From the NCBI RefSeq assembly GCF_045310525.1, contig NZ_JBJHZY010000001.1:1364001-1428000 (forward strand): a stretch of DNA of 64,000 bases. Direction: 5' to 3'. The position numbers were made by a program, and so were the translations under genes. Numbering within the stretch: the first letter of the stretch is position 1; every line of letters begins with the position of its first letter. The DNA is from Clostridium_AT radicumherbarum (GTDB taxonomy: Bacteria > Bacillota > Clostridia > Clostridiales > Clostridiaceae). Shown in pieces: positions 51,556 to 59,760 of this stretch. Under the pieces are notes generated by a model. The model had not been told where the DNA came from, searched no databases, and was given only the letters and a program-made list of their open reading frames with translations.

Positions 51556-52188
51556 ATGGTGGACGATAAAATATTAATAAAAGGAAACAAAGAAGGTTTA
51601 TATGCTGTTATTTATATGAATAAGTTTAAAGATTTTGACGATATGCTGGAAGCCTTAATAGAAAAATTAACTAAGGGCAAAAAGTTTTATCGAGGGGCTA
51701 CTTTTAAAATAACTACTGATCTTAAGTATATTAGTAGTAAGGATTTAAATAGACTTAAGGATGTATTATTTGAAGAATTTTTAATTAAAGACTGCATATT
51801 TGAAGATAGAGAAGAAAAAGTTAATAAGGTTTTTTCTGGTATTTATGAGGGTCGTACAAAGTTTATAAGAAAAACTATTAGAGGCGGGCAAACTATCAAT
51901 TATTCTGGTAATATTGTAATAATTGGTGATGTTAATCCTGGAGCTGAGATTTATGCAGCTGGGAATGTTATAGTTCTAGGCACTTTAAAAGGACATGTAC
52001 ACGCAGGCTTTGGAGGTAATGAAAAAGCTTTAATTGCGGCTTTTAACTTACAGCCAGAGATACTTCAAATAGCAAATATTATGACTAGATCCCCAGAGGA
52101 TGGATTGAAACCAAAATATCCAGAGGTGGCGAAGGTAAAAGAAGATAATATTATTGTAGAACCATACTTATTTAATAAGTTTATTTAA
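51556..52188 (+). CDS. minC: Septum site-determining protein MinC
   Basis: 210 residues. The N-terminal domain binds FtsZ, and the C-terminal beta-helix (QTINYSGNIVIIGDVNPGAEIYAAGNVIVLGTLKGHVHAG) binds MinD. I start it at ATG 51556, which follows GGAGGTTTTT; a TTG overlapping the ribosome binding site is rejected. It blocks division at the cell poles. The next gene's upstream bases overlap its end. Confidence 0.93.
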   Translation: MVDDKILIKGNKEGLYAVIYMNKFKDFDDMLEALIEKLTKGKKFYRGATFKITTDLKYISSKDLNRLKDVLFEEFLIKDCIFEDREEKVNKVFSGIYEGRTKFIRKTIRGGQTINYSGNIVIIGDVNPGAEIYAAGNVIVLGTLKGHVHAGFGGNEKALIAAFNLQPEILQIANIMTRSPEDGLKPKYPEVAKVKEDNIIVEPYLFNKFI

Positions 52189-52202
52189 TGGAGGTAAATG
52201 AA

Positions 52203-53003
52203 ATGGGAGAAGCTATTGTTGTAACTTCAGGAAAAGGTGGAGTAGGGAAAACCACTACCACTGCAAATATAGGAACTGCACTTGCAGCTATGGGGAAAAA
52301 AGTTGTTCTTGTAGATGGAGATACAGGACTTAGAAATTTGGATGTTCTTATGGGCCTTGAAAATAGAATTGTTAATACCTTAGTTGACATAATAGAAGGA
52401 AGATGCAGACTTAAATCTGCACTTATTAAAGATAAGAGATTTAATAATCTGTTTTTACTCCCTACAGCACAAACAAGGGATAAAAATGATGTAGAGCCAA
52501 GCAAAATGCTTGAGCTTGTTAACCAGCTTAAGGAAGAATTCGATTATGTTATTATAGATTGTCCAGCAGGTATTGAGCAGGGATTTGAAAATGCTGTAAT
52601 TGGTGCTGATAGAGCAGTAGTTGTAGTTAACCCAGAGCTTACTTCTGTACGAGATGCAGATAGAGTAATAGGCAAACTGGATGCAAAAGGACTAGATAGA
52701 CACGAACTTGTTATAAATAGAATAAATTATGAAATGACAAAAAAAGGTGATATGCTGGATATAAATGATATTTTAGAATGCCTAGCTGTGAAGCTTTTAG
52801 GTGTTGTCCCAGATGACAAGAATGTCACTATTTCCACTAATAGGGGAGAACCTATAGTTTTGGATGATAAAGCATTTTCTGGGCAGGCTTTTAAAAATAT
52901 TGCTAGAAGAATCACTGGCGAAGAAGTACCTCTCTTGTCATTAAATAATGAAGAAGGCGGTTTTTTATCTTCAATTAAGAAAATCTTCTTCAAATCAAGA
53001 TAG
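52203..53003 (+). CDS. minD: Septum site-determining protein MinD
   Basis: 266 residues. The deviant Walker A motif is KGGVGKTT in TSGKGGVGKTTTTANIG, followed by DCPAGIEQGF. A C-terminal amphipathic helix (SSIKKIFFKSR) should bind the membrane. I prefer ATG 52203 over 52188, because GGAGG lies eight bases upstream of it. It recruits MinC. Confidence 0.95.
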   Translation: MGEAIVVTSGKGGVGKTTTTANIGTALAAMGKKVVLVDGDTGLRNLDVLMGLENRIVNTLVDIIEGRCRLKSALIKDKRFNNLFLLPTAQTRDKNDVEPSKMLELVNQLKEEFDYVIIDCPAGIEQGFENAVIGADRAVVVVNPELTSVRDADRVIGKLDAKGLDRHELVINRINYEMTKKGDMLDINDILECLAVKLLGVVPDDKNVTISTNRGEPIVLDDKAFSGQAFKNIARRITGEEVPLLSLNNEEGGFLSSIKKIFFKSR

Positions 53004-53014
53004 GGGGAATAATA

Positions 53015-53284
53015 ATGGATTTATTTAAATTTTTCTCTTCGAAACCATCACCTAAGGATGTTGCTAAAGAAAGATTACAACTCATATTAATCCATGACAG
53101 AGAAGATTTTTCACCTGAGTTTCTTGAAGAAATAAAGGGTGAAATTTTGAAGGTTTTATTAAAATATGCTGAATTAGATAATGGAGATATTGATGTTAAG
53201 CTAACAAGGACAGAGTCAGGTGAAAATTCATCACCAGCTTTGGTTGCTAGTATACCTATAAAAAACATGAGAAAAAAGATCTAA
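53015..53284 (+). CDS. minE: Cell division topological specificity factor MinE
   Basis: 89 residues. The segment KDVAKERLQLILIHDREDFSPEFLEEIKGEIL is typical, with a membrane-binding N-terminal MDLFKFF. It stimulates MinD ATPase, so this organism carries a MinCDE system rather than only MinCD/DivIVA. GGGGGAATAAT precedes the ATG. Confidence 0.93.
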   Translation: MDLFKFFSSKPSPKDVAKERLQLILIHDREDFSPEFLEEIKGEILKVLLKYAELDNGDIDVKLTRTESGENSSPALVASIPIKNMRKKI

Positions 53285-53313
53285 AAATTCAAATAAAAGT
53301 TACATATATGTAC

Positions 53314-53350
53314 AAGTTATTAGTATATTACTAATAGCTTTTTTTTTTAT
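53314..53350 (+). terminator. Terminator after minE
   Basis: AAGTTATTAGTA pairs with TACTAATAGCTT (one wobble), followed by a run of nine T. Confidence 0.82.
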
Positions 53351-53386
53351 TAATTGCTATAATGTATTTTGTATTGGAGGGATTTT

Positions 53387-54502
53387 ATGCTTGAAAAGTT
53401 AAAAATAAAAGGAAAGCTTCTGAAAGAATTAGATGTATGGACAATTATTATTGCTATTATTATAGTGCTTTTTGGTGCAATAAATATATATAGTGCTACT
53501 AGGCTTAAGACTGGAACTTCCTATTTAAAACTTCAAATTATATGGCTCATAATTGGCCTGGCAATATTATATTTTATATTAATTTTTGATTATTCGGTAA
53601 TAATGAATTATTCTTCCCTCATTTATTGGGCCTCCATTATCTTTCTTTTAATAAATGATACCCTAGGTAAGGTAACTAATGGTGCAAGATCATGGATAGC
53701 TTTAGGCAGCCGAGGCATTCAGCCCTCTGAGTTTGCCAAAATAGCAATGATAATTATGCTTGCTAAAAAATTAGAGGATATGGAAGGAAACATAAATAAT
53801 CTTAAAAACTTTTTTATATTATGCTTCTATGCCTTAGTTCCTATGGCTTTAATAGTAATTCAGCCAGATATGGGTATGACCATGGTGTGTTTCTTTATTG
53901 TTCTAGGTATATTCTTTATGGCTGGACTCAATTTAAAGATAATTATAGGAGGAATTGGCTCAGTTGTAGCATTAGTTGCAATAGGATGGAATTCACCCTT
54001 TATGCAGTTATATTGGAAGGACAGGCTCACATCTTTTTTAAACCCAGCAAAAGATGAGCTTGGAAGTGGTTTGCAGCTCCTATCTTCCTTAACTGGAATA
54101 GGCTCTGGAGGAATCTTAGGCAAGGGTTTTTTAAAGGGAACACAAATATCAGGAGGATTTATACCAGAAGCACATACAGATTTTATCTTTGCTGTAGTAG
54201 GAGAAGAATGGGGTTTGGTAGGTGCAGCATTTCTACTCATATTATATGGCTTACTGCTTTATAGATTTATAAAAATAGCCAAATCTTCAAAGGATATATT
54301 TGGATCCATAATTTGTTCCGGGATTATTGCAACTACATTATTTTCTATACTACAAAATATAGGTATGACTATTGGAATTATGCCTATTACAGGAATAACC
54401 TTACCTCTAATGAGTTACGGTGGAAGTTCTATTTTAACTAATTTTATTGCCATAGGATTAATTTTAAATATAGGTATGAGGAAAAAGAAAATTAATTTTT
54501 AA
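53387..54502 (+). CDS. rodA: Rod shape-determining peptidoglycan polymerase RodA
   Basis: 371 residues, about ten membrane segments, SEDS family. Signature blocks are GSRGIQPSEFAKIAMI, VIQPDMGMTMV, FIPEAHTDFIFAVVGEEWG and GITLPLMSYGGSSI. It polymerises lipid II into glycan chains together with PBP2. I start it at ATG 53387 after GGAGGGATTTT. FtsW or SpoVE are alternatives within the family, but its place beside the min and mre genes favours RodA. Confidence 0.9.
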   Translation: MLEKLKIKGKLLKELDVWTIIIAIIIVLFGAINIYSATRLKTGTSYLKLQIIWLIIGLAILYFILIFDYSVIMNYSSLIYWASIIFLLINDTLGKVTNGARSWIALGSRGIQPSEFAKIAMIIMLAKKLEDMEGNINNLKNFFILCFYALVPMALIVIQPDMGMTMVCFFIVLGIFFMAGLNLKIIIGGIGSVVALVAIGWNSPFMQLYWKDRLTSFLNPAKDELGSGLQLLSSLTGIGSGGILGKGFLKGTQISGGFIPEAHTDFIFAVVGEEWGLVGAAFLLILYGLLLYRFIKIAKSSKDIFGSIICSGIIATTLFSILQNIGMTIGIMPITGITLPLMSYGGSSILTNFIAIGLILNIGMRKKKINF

Positions 54503-54562
54503 ATTTGGAGGCACAATAATTAATAATTATTGTGTGCCTATGAGGAATACAGGAGGGTCTAC

Positions 54563-54931
54563 ATGAAAATAGCACTTATTGCACATGACAAGAAAAAGGA
54601 AGACATTGTTGAATTTGTATTAAGAAATAAAGAGGTATTTAAGGAGCATGAACTTTATGCAACAGGAACTACAGGCAGGATTATTTCAGAAGCCACAATG
54701 CTTAAGGTTCATAGATTTTTATCAGGCCCAATGGGTGGAGACCAGCAAATTGGTGCTAAAGTGGCCGAAGGAAACATGGACTTTGTAATTTTCTTAAGAG
54801 ATCCATTAACTGCCCAACCTCATGAGCCGGATGTTAATGCACTGCTAAGATTATGTGATGTTCATCATATACCATTAGCTACCAATATTGGCTCAGCTGA
54901 AATATTTTTAAAGGCTTTAAGGAACAGATAA
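54563..54931 (+). CDS. mgsA: Methylglyoxal synthase
   Basis: 122 residues. It converts dihydroxyacetone phosphate to methylglyoxal and phosphate, a bypass used when phosphate is short. IALIAHDKKKEDIVEF, GDQQIGAKVAEG and RDPLTAQPHEPDVNALLRLCD are the family signature, including the catalytic aspartates. I start it at ATG 54563 after AGGAGGG; a longer frame lacks homology. Confidence 0.95.
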   Translation: MKIALIAHDKKKEDIVEFVLRNKEVFKEHELYATGTTGRIISEATMLKVHRFLSGPMGGDQQIGAKVAEGNMDFVIFLRDPLTAQPHEPDVNALLRLCDVHHIPLATNIGSAEIFLKALRNR

Positions 54932-54942
54932 CAAGTGTAAGT

Positions 54943-54989
54943 ACCGCTGCAGTTTATATACGAAATATAAGCTGAAGCGGTAATTTCTT
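54943..54989 (+). terminator. Terminator after mgsA
   Basis: ACCGCTGCAGTTTATAT pairs with ATATAAGCTGAAGCGGT (few mismatches), followed by AATTTCTTTTTT. Confidence 0.85.
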
Positions 54990-55026
54990 TTTTGTCATAT
55001 TATAGCATTCCTAAAAATATATATTA

Positions 55027-55268
55027 GGTAGAAGCCCTAAATGGGCTTCTACGGGCAGTTTACGAGCGGGAGCGAGTGTTTCAAACAGCCCCGTTGGCGA
55101 AGCGGTCGCCCTAAATGGGCTTCTACGGGCAGTTTACGAGCGGGAGCGAGAGAGCTTAATTGCTCAGTGTTTCCGACTATAGGAGGTTAAAGTCCTAAAT
55201 GGACTTTAACGGGTAATTTATGAGCGGAGCGAGTGGGTTAAATTACCCCGTGTTCCGACTAAAGGAGG
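55027..55268 (+). repeat. SD-bounded hairpin repeat array B (three units) upstream of spoIVFA-like gene
   Basis: Unit 1: GTAGAAGCCC-TAAAT-GGGCTTCTAC (55028-55052), then GGGCAGTTT...AAACAGCCC enclosing GAGCGGGAGCGAG. Unit 2 repeats 43 bases of unit 1 exactly (55034-55076 and 55108-55150), but its left hairpin arm is replaced and its right half (TTAATTGCTCAGTGTTTCCG) is that of array A. Unit 3, bounded by AGGAGG at 55181-55186 and 55263-55268, has TTAAAGTCC-TAAAT-GGACTTTAA (55187-55209) and a perfect stem GGGTAATTTA/TAAATTACCC (55211-55220, 55239-55248) enclosing GAGCGGAGCGAG. The final AGGAGG is the ribosome binding site of the next gene. Confidence 0.88.
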
Positions 55269-55272
55269 AAAA

Positions 55273-56019
55273 ATGGGAAGCTATAATTCACAATATGAAA
55301 GCTATTACAACGGCATGGTTAACAGAAGAAAAAATAATAGTTATGGATTTAATAAAAAAAATAAATTTATTTTAGATGGAAATTTCTTTTTAAAAAGGCT
55401 GCAGAGAGATTTAATTGGGGTTTTTGTATTATTTATACTTGTATTGGCCTGCAAGATAGTTCATACCTCACAAACTACATATGCTTACAGCTATTCTAAA
55501 TCCCTTATAAATAGTAGTTTTGACTATGAAGCTGCATTAAGTAATGTTAAAAATCTAGATATGAAAGTCTTGGAGACTAAAGTTTCCGATTGGATGGATA
55601 CGGCTAAAACCAAGATTACTGGGGGAAAAACAATTAAAGAGACACTTAAATCTGACTATATGTCTCCAGTAGCAGGTACCTTAGCTATATCAAAAGATAA
55701 GGTATTAAAAGATGGAATAGATATTTCTGTACCAAGCGGTACAGAAATATTTTCAGTATACGGCGGAAAAATTAAGGAAATAGGAGAAGACGCTAAAAAC
55801 GGAAAGTATATTATTATTGATCACGGAAGTGGAATCGAAACTAAATACAGTAAATTAAATCAAATTGCATTTAAAAATGGTGATTCCATTACAAAAGGGC
55901 AAGTGATTGGAAAAATAGCAGCATTAAATAATACAGCTTCTTCTTTTTTACATTTTGAACTGTCATATATGGGGGAAAGTTTAAATCCTGAAGAGTATTT
56001 AAACCTTACTAATAATTAA
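55273..56019 (+). CDS. spoIVFA: SpoIVFA-like protein with degenerate M23 domain
   Basis: 248 residues. A helix at about residues 48-66 spans the membrane. The C-terminal domain has the M23/LytM fold (DGIDISVPSGTEIFSVYGGKI, IIIDHGSGIETKYSKL, LHFELSYMGESLNPEEYL), but zinc ligands expected in HxGxD, in the T-x-Y-x-H-L block and in the HxH motif are mostly missing, so it is unlikely to be a hydrolase. This degenerate form, next to an M50 protease, fits SpoIVFA, the partner that controls SpoIVFB during sporulation. Its ribosome binding site is the end of repeat array B. Confidence 0.82.
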   Translation: MGSYNSQYESYYNGMVNRRKNNSYGFNKKNKFILDGNFFLKRLQRDLIGVFVLFILVLACKIVHTSQTTYAYSYSKSLINSSFDYEAALSNVKNLDMKVLETKVSDWMDTAKTKITGGKTIKETLKSDYMSPVAGTLAISKDKVLKDGIDISVPSGTEIFSVYGGKIKEIGEDAKNGKYIIIDHGSGIETKYSKLNQIAFKNGDSITKGQVIGKIAALNNTASSFLHFELSYMGESLNPEEYLNLTNN

Positions 56020-56048
56020 ATATTGTATTAATTTTATGGAGGCAGCTT

Positions 56049-56903
56049 TTGTTCAAGATTAATAAGTTCTTTATTCCATATATATTATTACTATTTTTTA
56101 TAGGCTTTAAAGGTCAATTATTACTGGCCTTTTTAATTGTATTTTTCCATGAAATTGTTCATTATATCACTGCACTTATTTTAGGTTTTTCAGGCTTTGA
56201 TATAGAAATCCTCCCTATTGGAACTAGATTATCACTTAAAGATTTAGATGAAGCTTCCCCAAGAGAAGATATAATCATTTCACTTTCTGCACCTATCATT
56301 AATCTTATTGCCTTCCTTGCTTTATATAAAATTTATATTATATATCCAAGTGAGTACATTTATATTTTAATGCAAGGAAATTTATCAATTGCACTTATTA
56401 ACCTGATACCAGCCTTTCCTCTAGATGGGGGAAGAGTATTAAGGTCGTTTCTTACTTATAGAACCATTTATAGACGCGCTAACGAATTATGCATTAAAAT
56501 AAGCATGGCACTAGGTGTATTCATATTAGTTTCATTTGTAATTTTAATAAAGTTTTCAATTATTAATATAAATCTTATTATTATTTCAATTTTTATAATC
56601 TACGCTTCAAGGAAGGAAAAAAGGAGGATAGTTTATATAATAATGGGAGATATAGTAAAGAAGAGATATAAATTTCTAAAAAATGGATATATTGAAAATA
56701 AAAGCATTTCAATTCATATAAAGTGGGATCTTTTAACTGCTTTAAGTATAGTAGATAAGAATAAATACAATATACTTACAGTACTAGATAATGAAATGAA
56801 GGTAATGGATATAATATACGAAGAAGAATTAGTAGAAGCCTTAAAGCATTATGGCAATATTACAGTAGAAGAATTTATAGAAATAAGAGAGGAAAACATT
56901 TAG
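56049..56903 (+). CDS. spoIVFB: SpoIVFB-like site-2 protease (M50 family)
   Basis: 284 residues, polytopic. The zinc-binding motif HEIVH is in FFHEIVHYITALILGF, and the third-ligand motif is NLIPAFPLDGGRVL. The C-terminal region after about residue 190 resembles a CBS-type regulatory domain. In Bacillus this protease releases active sigma-K in the mother cell. The start codon is TTG at 56049, 8 bases after GGAGGCAG. It follows the spoIVFA-like gene by 29 bases. Confidence 0.88.
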   Translation: MFKINKFFIPYILLLFFIGFKGQLLLAFLIVFFHEIVHYITALILGFSGFDIEILPIGTRLSLKDLDEASPREDIIISLSAPIINLIAFLALYKIYIIYPSEYIYILMQGNLSIALINLIPAFPLDGGRVLRSFLTYRTIYRRANELCIKISMALGVFILVSFVILIKFSIININLIIISIFIIYASRKEKRRIVYIIMGDIVKKRYKFLKNGYIENKSISIHIKWDLLTALSIVDKNKYNILTVLDNEMKVMDIIYEEELVEALKHYGNITVEEFIEIREENI

Positions 56904-56977
56904 AAGCGAAGCTTTTTATTATTATAAAAATATGCTAAAATATATTGTCGGTTTATAATAATATGAGATCATATTTT

Positions 56978-57133
56978 AGGAGGTTAAAGCCCTAAATGGG
57001 CTTTAACGAGGTATAAGCCCTAAATGGGCTTATACGGGTAGTCTACCGATGTGTAATCGGTAAGCTAGACTACCCAGTGTATCGAGCGGGAGCGAGTAGT
57101 CTTAAACTACTCAGTGTGACCACAAAAAGGAGG
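56978..57133 (+). repeat. SD-bounded hairpin repeat array C upstream of the radical SAM gene pair
   Basis: Two CC-TAAAT-GG hairpins with different stems: TTAAAGCCC/GGGCTTTAA (56984-57006) and TATAAGCCC/GGGCTTATA (57012-57034). Then a perfect stem GGGTAGTCTA/TAGACTACCC (57036-57045, 57066-57075) with inner CCGAT/ATCGG, then GAGCGGGAGCGAG, a stem GAGTAGT/ACTACTC (57094-57100, 57106-57112), and CAGTGTGACCACAAAAAGGAGG split at 57112. The array starts with AGGAGG (56978-56983) and ends with AGGAGG (57128-57133), which is the ribosome binding site of the next gene. Confidence 0.88.
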
Positions 57134-57140
57134 AAAACAG

Positions 57141-59000
57141 ATGAATAAGATAACTGATGATATATTATATAAGGTTGAAAAACCTGCTAGATATATTGGC
57201 GGCGAATTTAATTCTTACAATAAAGATAAAAACAATGCTGAAATTAGGTATGCCTTTTGCTTTCCAGATGTATATGAGGTGGGAATGTCCCATTTAGGAA
57301 GTAAAATACTATATTATGTTTTAAATGAAAGAGAAGATACTTATTGTGAAAGAGCTTTTGCCCCATGGCCAGATATGGAAAAGCTTATGAGAGAAAATAA
57401 TATAGCTCTTTCTACCTTAGAAACTAAAGATCCTCTTTCAGATTTTGATTTTCTAGGGTTCACCCTTCAATACGAAATGAGCTATACTAATATTTTAAAT
57501 ATGCTTAGCTTGTCAGGTATACCTGTTAGAGCTTCAAAAAGAGATGACAGTTATCCAATAATTATGTGTGGAGGTCCCTGTGCCTATAATCCTGAGCCTC
57601 TTTATGACATTGCAGATATTTTTGTAATAGGTGAAGGTGAAGAAATTATTCATGAAATCCTTGATTTATATAAAAATTATAAAAACAGAAGTAGAGTTGA
57701 TTTTTTAAGGGCAGCTTCAAAAATACAAGGGGTATATGTGCCAAGTCTATATAATGTAACCTACAATATTGATGGGACAATAAAAGAATTTAAGCCCATA
57801 TATGAAGATGTACCTGCTAAAGTTAAGAAGAGAATAATAAGTAATTTGGATAATAACATATTTCCTGATAAATTAATAGTTCCTTATACAGATATAGTCC
57901 ATGATAGAATCACCCTTGAAACCTTTAGAGGCTGCACTAGAGGCTGCAGATTTTGTCAGGCAGGAATGATTTATAGACCGGTTCGAGAAAAGACAACTTC
58001 AAAGCTTATGGAACAAGTGGAGGATTTGATAAACAATACAGGCTACGAAGAAGTATCACTTACTTCCTTAAGCATTTGTGATTATTCGGATATTGAGAAC
58101 TTAATTCAATCCATGGTATTGAAATATAAAGAAAAAAATATTGGAGTATCATTACCTTCCCTTAGAATAGATTCTTTTTCAGTAGATTTAATTAAAGAAA
58201 TTCAAAAGGTTAGAAAAACTGGCCTTACATTTGCTCCTGAAGCTGGATCACAGAGAATGAGGGATGTTATTAATAAGGGTGTAACAGAGGAAAACTTAAT
58301 TAATTCAGTTAAGAGTGCATTTGAAGCAGGGTGGTCTACTATAAAACTATACTTTATGATAGGACTTCCCTATGAAACCCTTGAGGATGTTAAAGGAATT
58401 GCGGAGCTCGGTGAAAAAGTAGTAGATGAGTATTATAAAATTCCTAAAAATATTAGAAATAAAGGACTTAAGGTAACTTTAAGTACTTCAATTTTCGTTC
58501 CAAAGCCATTTACACCTTTTCAGTGGGCACCACAGGATAGAATGGAAGATGTAAAGGAAAAGATATGGGCAATTAAAGATTCAATTAAAAGCAGAGCTAT
58601 AAGCTACAATTGGCACGAGTCCATAGTAAGCTTTATGGAAGCTATATTTGCAAGAGGCGATAGAAGGCTTTGTGAAGTGCTCATTAAGGCTTTTGAGAAA
58701 GGTGCTAAATTTGATGGCTGGTCTGATTACTTTAACTTTGCAGCATGGGAAGAGGCAATGAAGGAATGCAATATTGATGGAGACTTTTATGCCTATAGGG
58801 AAAGAAGCTATGATGAGGTTCTTCCTTGGGACTTTATTGATATTGGCGTAGATAAGAGATTCTTAATAAAAGAAAATGAAAAGGCTAAAACAGGAGTACT
58901 TACACCAGACTGCAGACTAGGCTGCACCAATTGTGGTGTCAATGTAAACTTTAGAGAAGGGAAGTGCTTTGAGGGTGCGTTATTTAATAAAGTTCAGTAA
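57141..59000 (+). CDS. Radical SAM protein, TIGR03960 family
   Basis: 619 residues. An N-terminal B12-binding-like region (GEFNSYNKDKNNAEIRYAFCFPDVYEVGMSHLG) precedes the radical SAM core with C265-x3-C269-x2-C272 in FRGCTRGCRFCQAG. The C-terminus carries a conserved cysteine set in DCRLGCTNCGVNVNFREGKC. It overlaps the next gene (TIGR03936-type), and the pair precedes rng as in many clostridia. Their joint reaction is unknown. The ribosome binding site is the final AGGAGG of repeat array C. Confidence 0.92.
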   Translation: MNKITDDILYKVEKPARYIGGEFNSYNKDKNNAEIRYAFCFPDVYEVGMSHLGSKILYYVLNEREDTYCERAFAPWPDMEKLMRENNIALSTLETKDPLSDFDFLGFTLQYEMSYTNILNMLSLSGIPVRASKRDDSYPIIMCGGPCAYNPEPLYDIADIFVIGEGEEIIHEILDLYKNYKNRSRVDFLRAASKIQGVYVPSLYNVTYNIDGTIKEFKPIYEDVPAKVKKRIISNLDNNIFPDKLIVPYTDIVHDRITLETFRGCTRGCRFCQAGMIYRPVREKTTSKLMEQVEDLINNTGYEEVSLTSLSICDYSDIENLIQSMVLKYKEKNIGVSLPSLRIDSFSVDLIKEIQKVRKTGLTFAPEAGSQRMRDVINKGVTEENLINSVKSAFEAGWSTIKLYFMIGLPYETLEDVKGIAELGEKVVDEYYKIPKNIRNKGLKVTLSTSIFVPKPFTPFQWAPQDRMEDVKEKIWAIKDSIKSRAISYNWHESIVSFMEAIFARGDRRLCEVLIKAFEKGAKFDGWSDYFNFAAWEEAMKECNIDGDFYAYRERSYDEVLPWDFIDIGVDKRFLIKENEKAKTGVLTPDCRLGCTNCGVNVNFREGKCFEGALFNKVQ

Positions 59001-59691
59001 GGAAAGCCAAATAAAATTTGTTTCACATTTGGATTTAATGAGGACCATTCAAAGGGTAATTAGAAGAGCAGCACTTCCAATTGAATATTCTAAGGGCTTT
59101 AATCCGCATATGGCATTATCTTTAGCTCAGCCGCTAGCAGTAGGAATGTACTCTACAGGAGACTATATGGATATAGTTTTAACTGAGGAGGTTTCTGATT
59201 CCTATATTAAGGAAGTCTTTAATAAAAATGCCCCAGAAGGTGTTAAGCTAGTAGAGGCTATTAAAGTAAAAGATTTAGTAAATCAAAAGAAAATTCCTCA
59301 AGCAATGGCACTTATTGATGCAGCAAAATATGTAATTTCTTTAAGGTACAATGATACCTCCATGCTTTCTTCAGAACTAAAAAATTTATTGGATGAGAAA
59401 GAATGGGGCATGATTAAAAAAAGTAAGAGCGGAGAGAAATTCATAAACTTAAGGGATTATATAAAGGATTTAAGCTATGAAATTTTAGATAAAAAGTTAA
59501 TTATTACTACAACAATAGCTTGTGGAAGCAGAGAAAACTTATCAGCTGAGCTCTTAGCTGAATATATATTAAAAAATACAACTTGTGCAGATTTAGAGAC
59601 TTTTAAAGATATAAGAAGAGAAGAAATGTATATAAAAAATAATGATGAACTAGTTTCACTCTATGATTATATACGTGCTGCTTCTAAGTAA
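58975..59691 (+). CDS. TIGR03936 (DUF2344) family protein, partner of the radical SAM protein
   Basis: 238 residues from GTG 58975, giving MRYLIKFSKESQIKFVSHLDLMRTIQRVIRRA, the typical family start. A TTG two codons earlier is also possible. The domain GFNPHMALSLAQPLAVGMYSTGDYMDIVL is characteristic. Some genomes fuse it with the radical SAM protein. Function is unknown. It overlaps its upstream partner by 26 bases. Confidence 0.9.
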   Translation: MRYLIKFSKESQIKFVSHLDLMRTIQRVIRRAALPIEYSKGFNPHMALSLAQPLAVGMYSTGDYMDIVLTEEVSDSYIKEVFNKNAPEGVKLVEAIKVKDLVNQKKIPQAMALIDAAKYVISLRYNDTSMLSSELKNLLDEKEWGMIKKSKSGEKFINLRDYIKDLSYEILDKKLIITTTIACGSRENLSAELLAEYILKNTTCADLETFKDIRREEMYIKNNDELVSLYDYIRAASK

Positions 59692-59706
59692 AATATCTTG
59701 AATATT

Positions 59707-59742
59707 AAGAAAAGGAATTACATAAGGGTAATTCCTTTTCTT
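59707..59742 (+). terminator. Hairpin between the radical SAM pair and rng
   Basis: AAGAAAAGGAATTAC pairs with TAATTCCTTTTCTT; there is no long T run after it, and the ribosome binding site of rng follows closely, so it could be a terminator or an attenuator. Confidence 0.6.
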
Positions 59743-59760
59743 ATAAAAGAAGGTGCTTAA

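Noticed and set aside
52181..52504. Minus-strand reading frames opposite minD and minE
   Set aside because: They are shadows of well-conserved plus-strand genes and have no ribosome binding sites.
55027..55268. CRISPR array
   Set aside because: The repeats are few and of unequal length, contain long internal hairpins, have no uniform spacers, and no cas genes are in the window.
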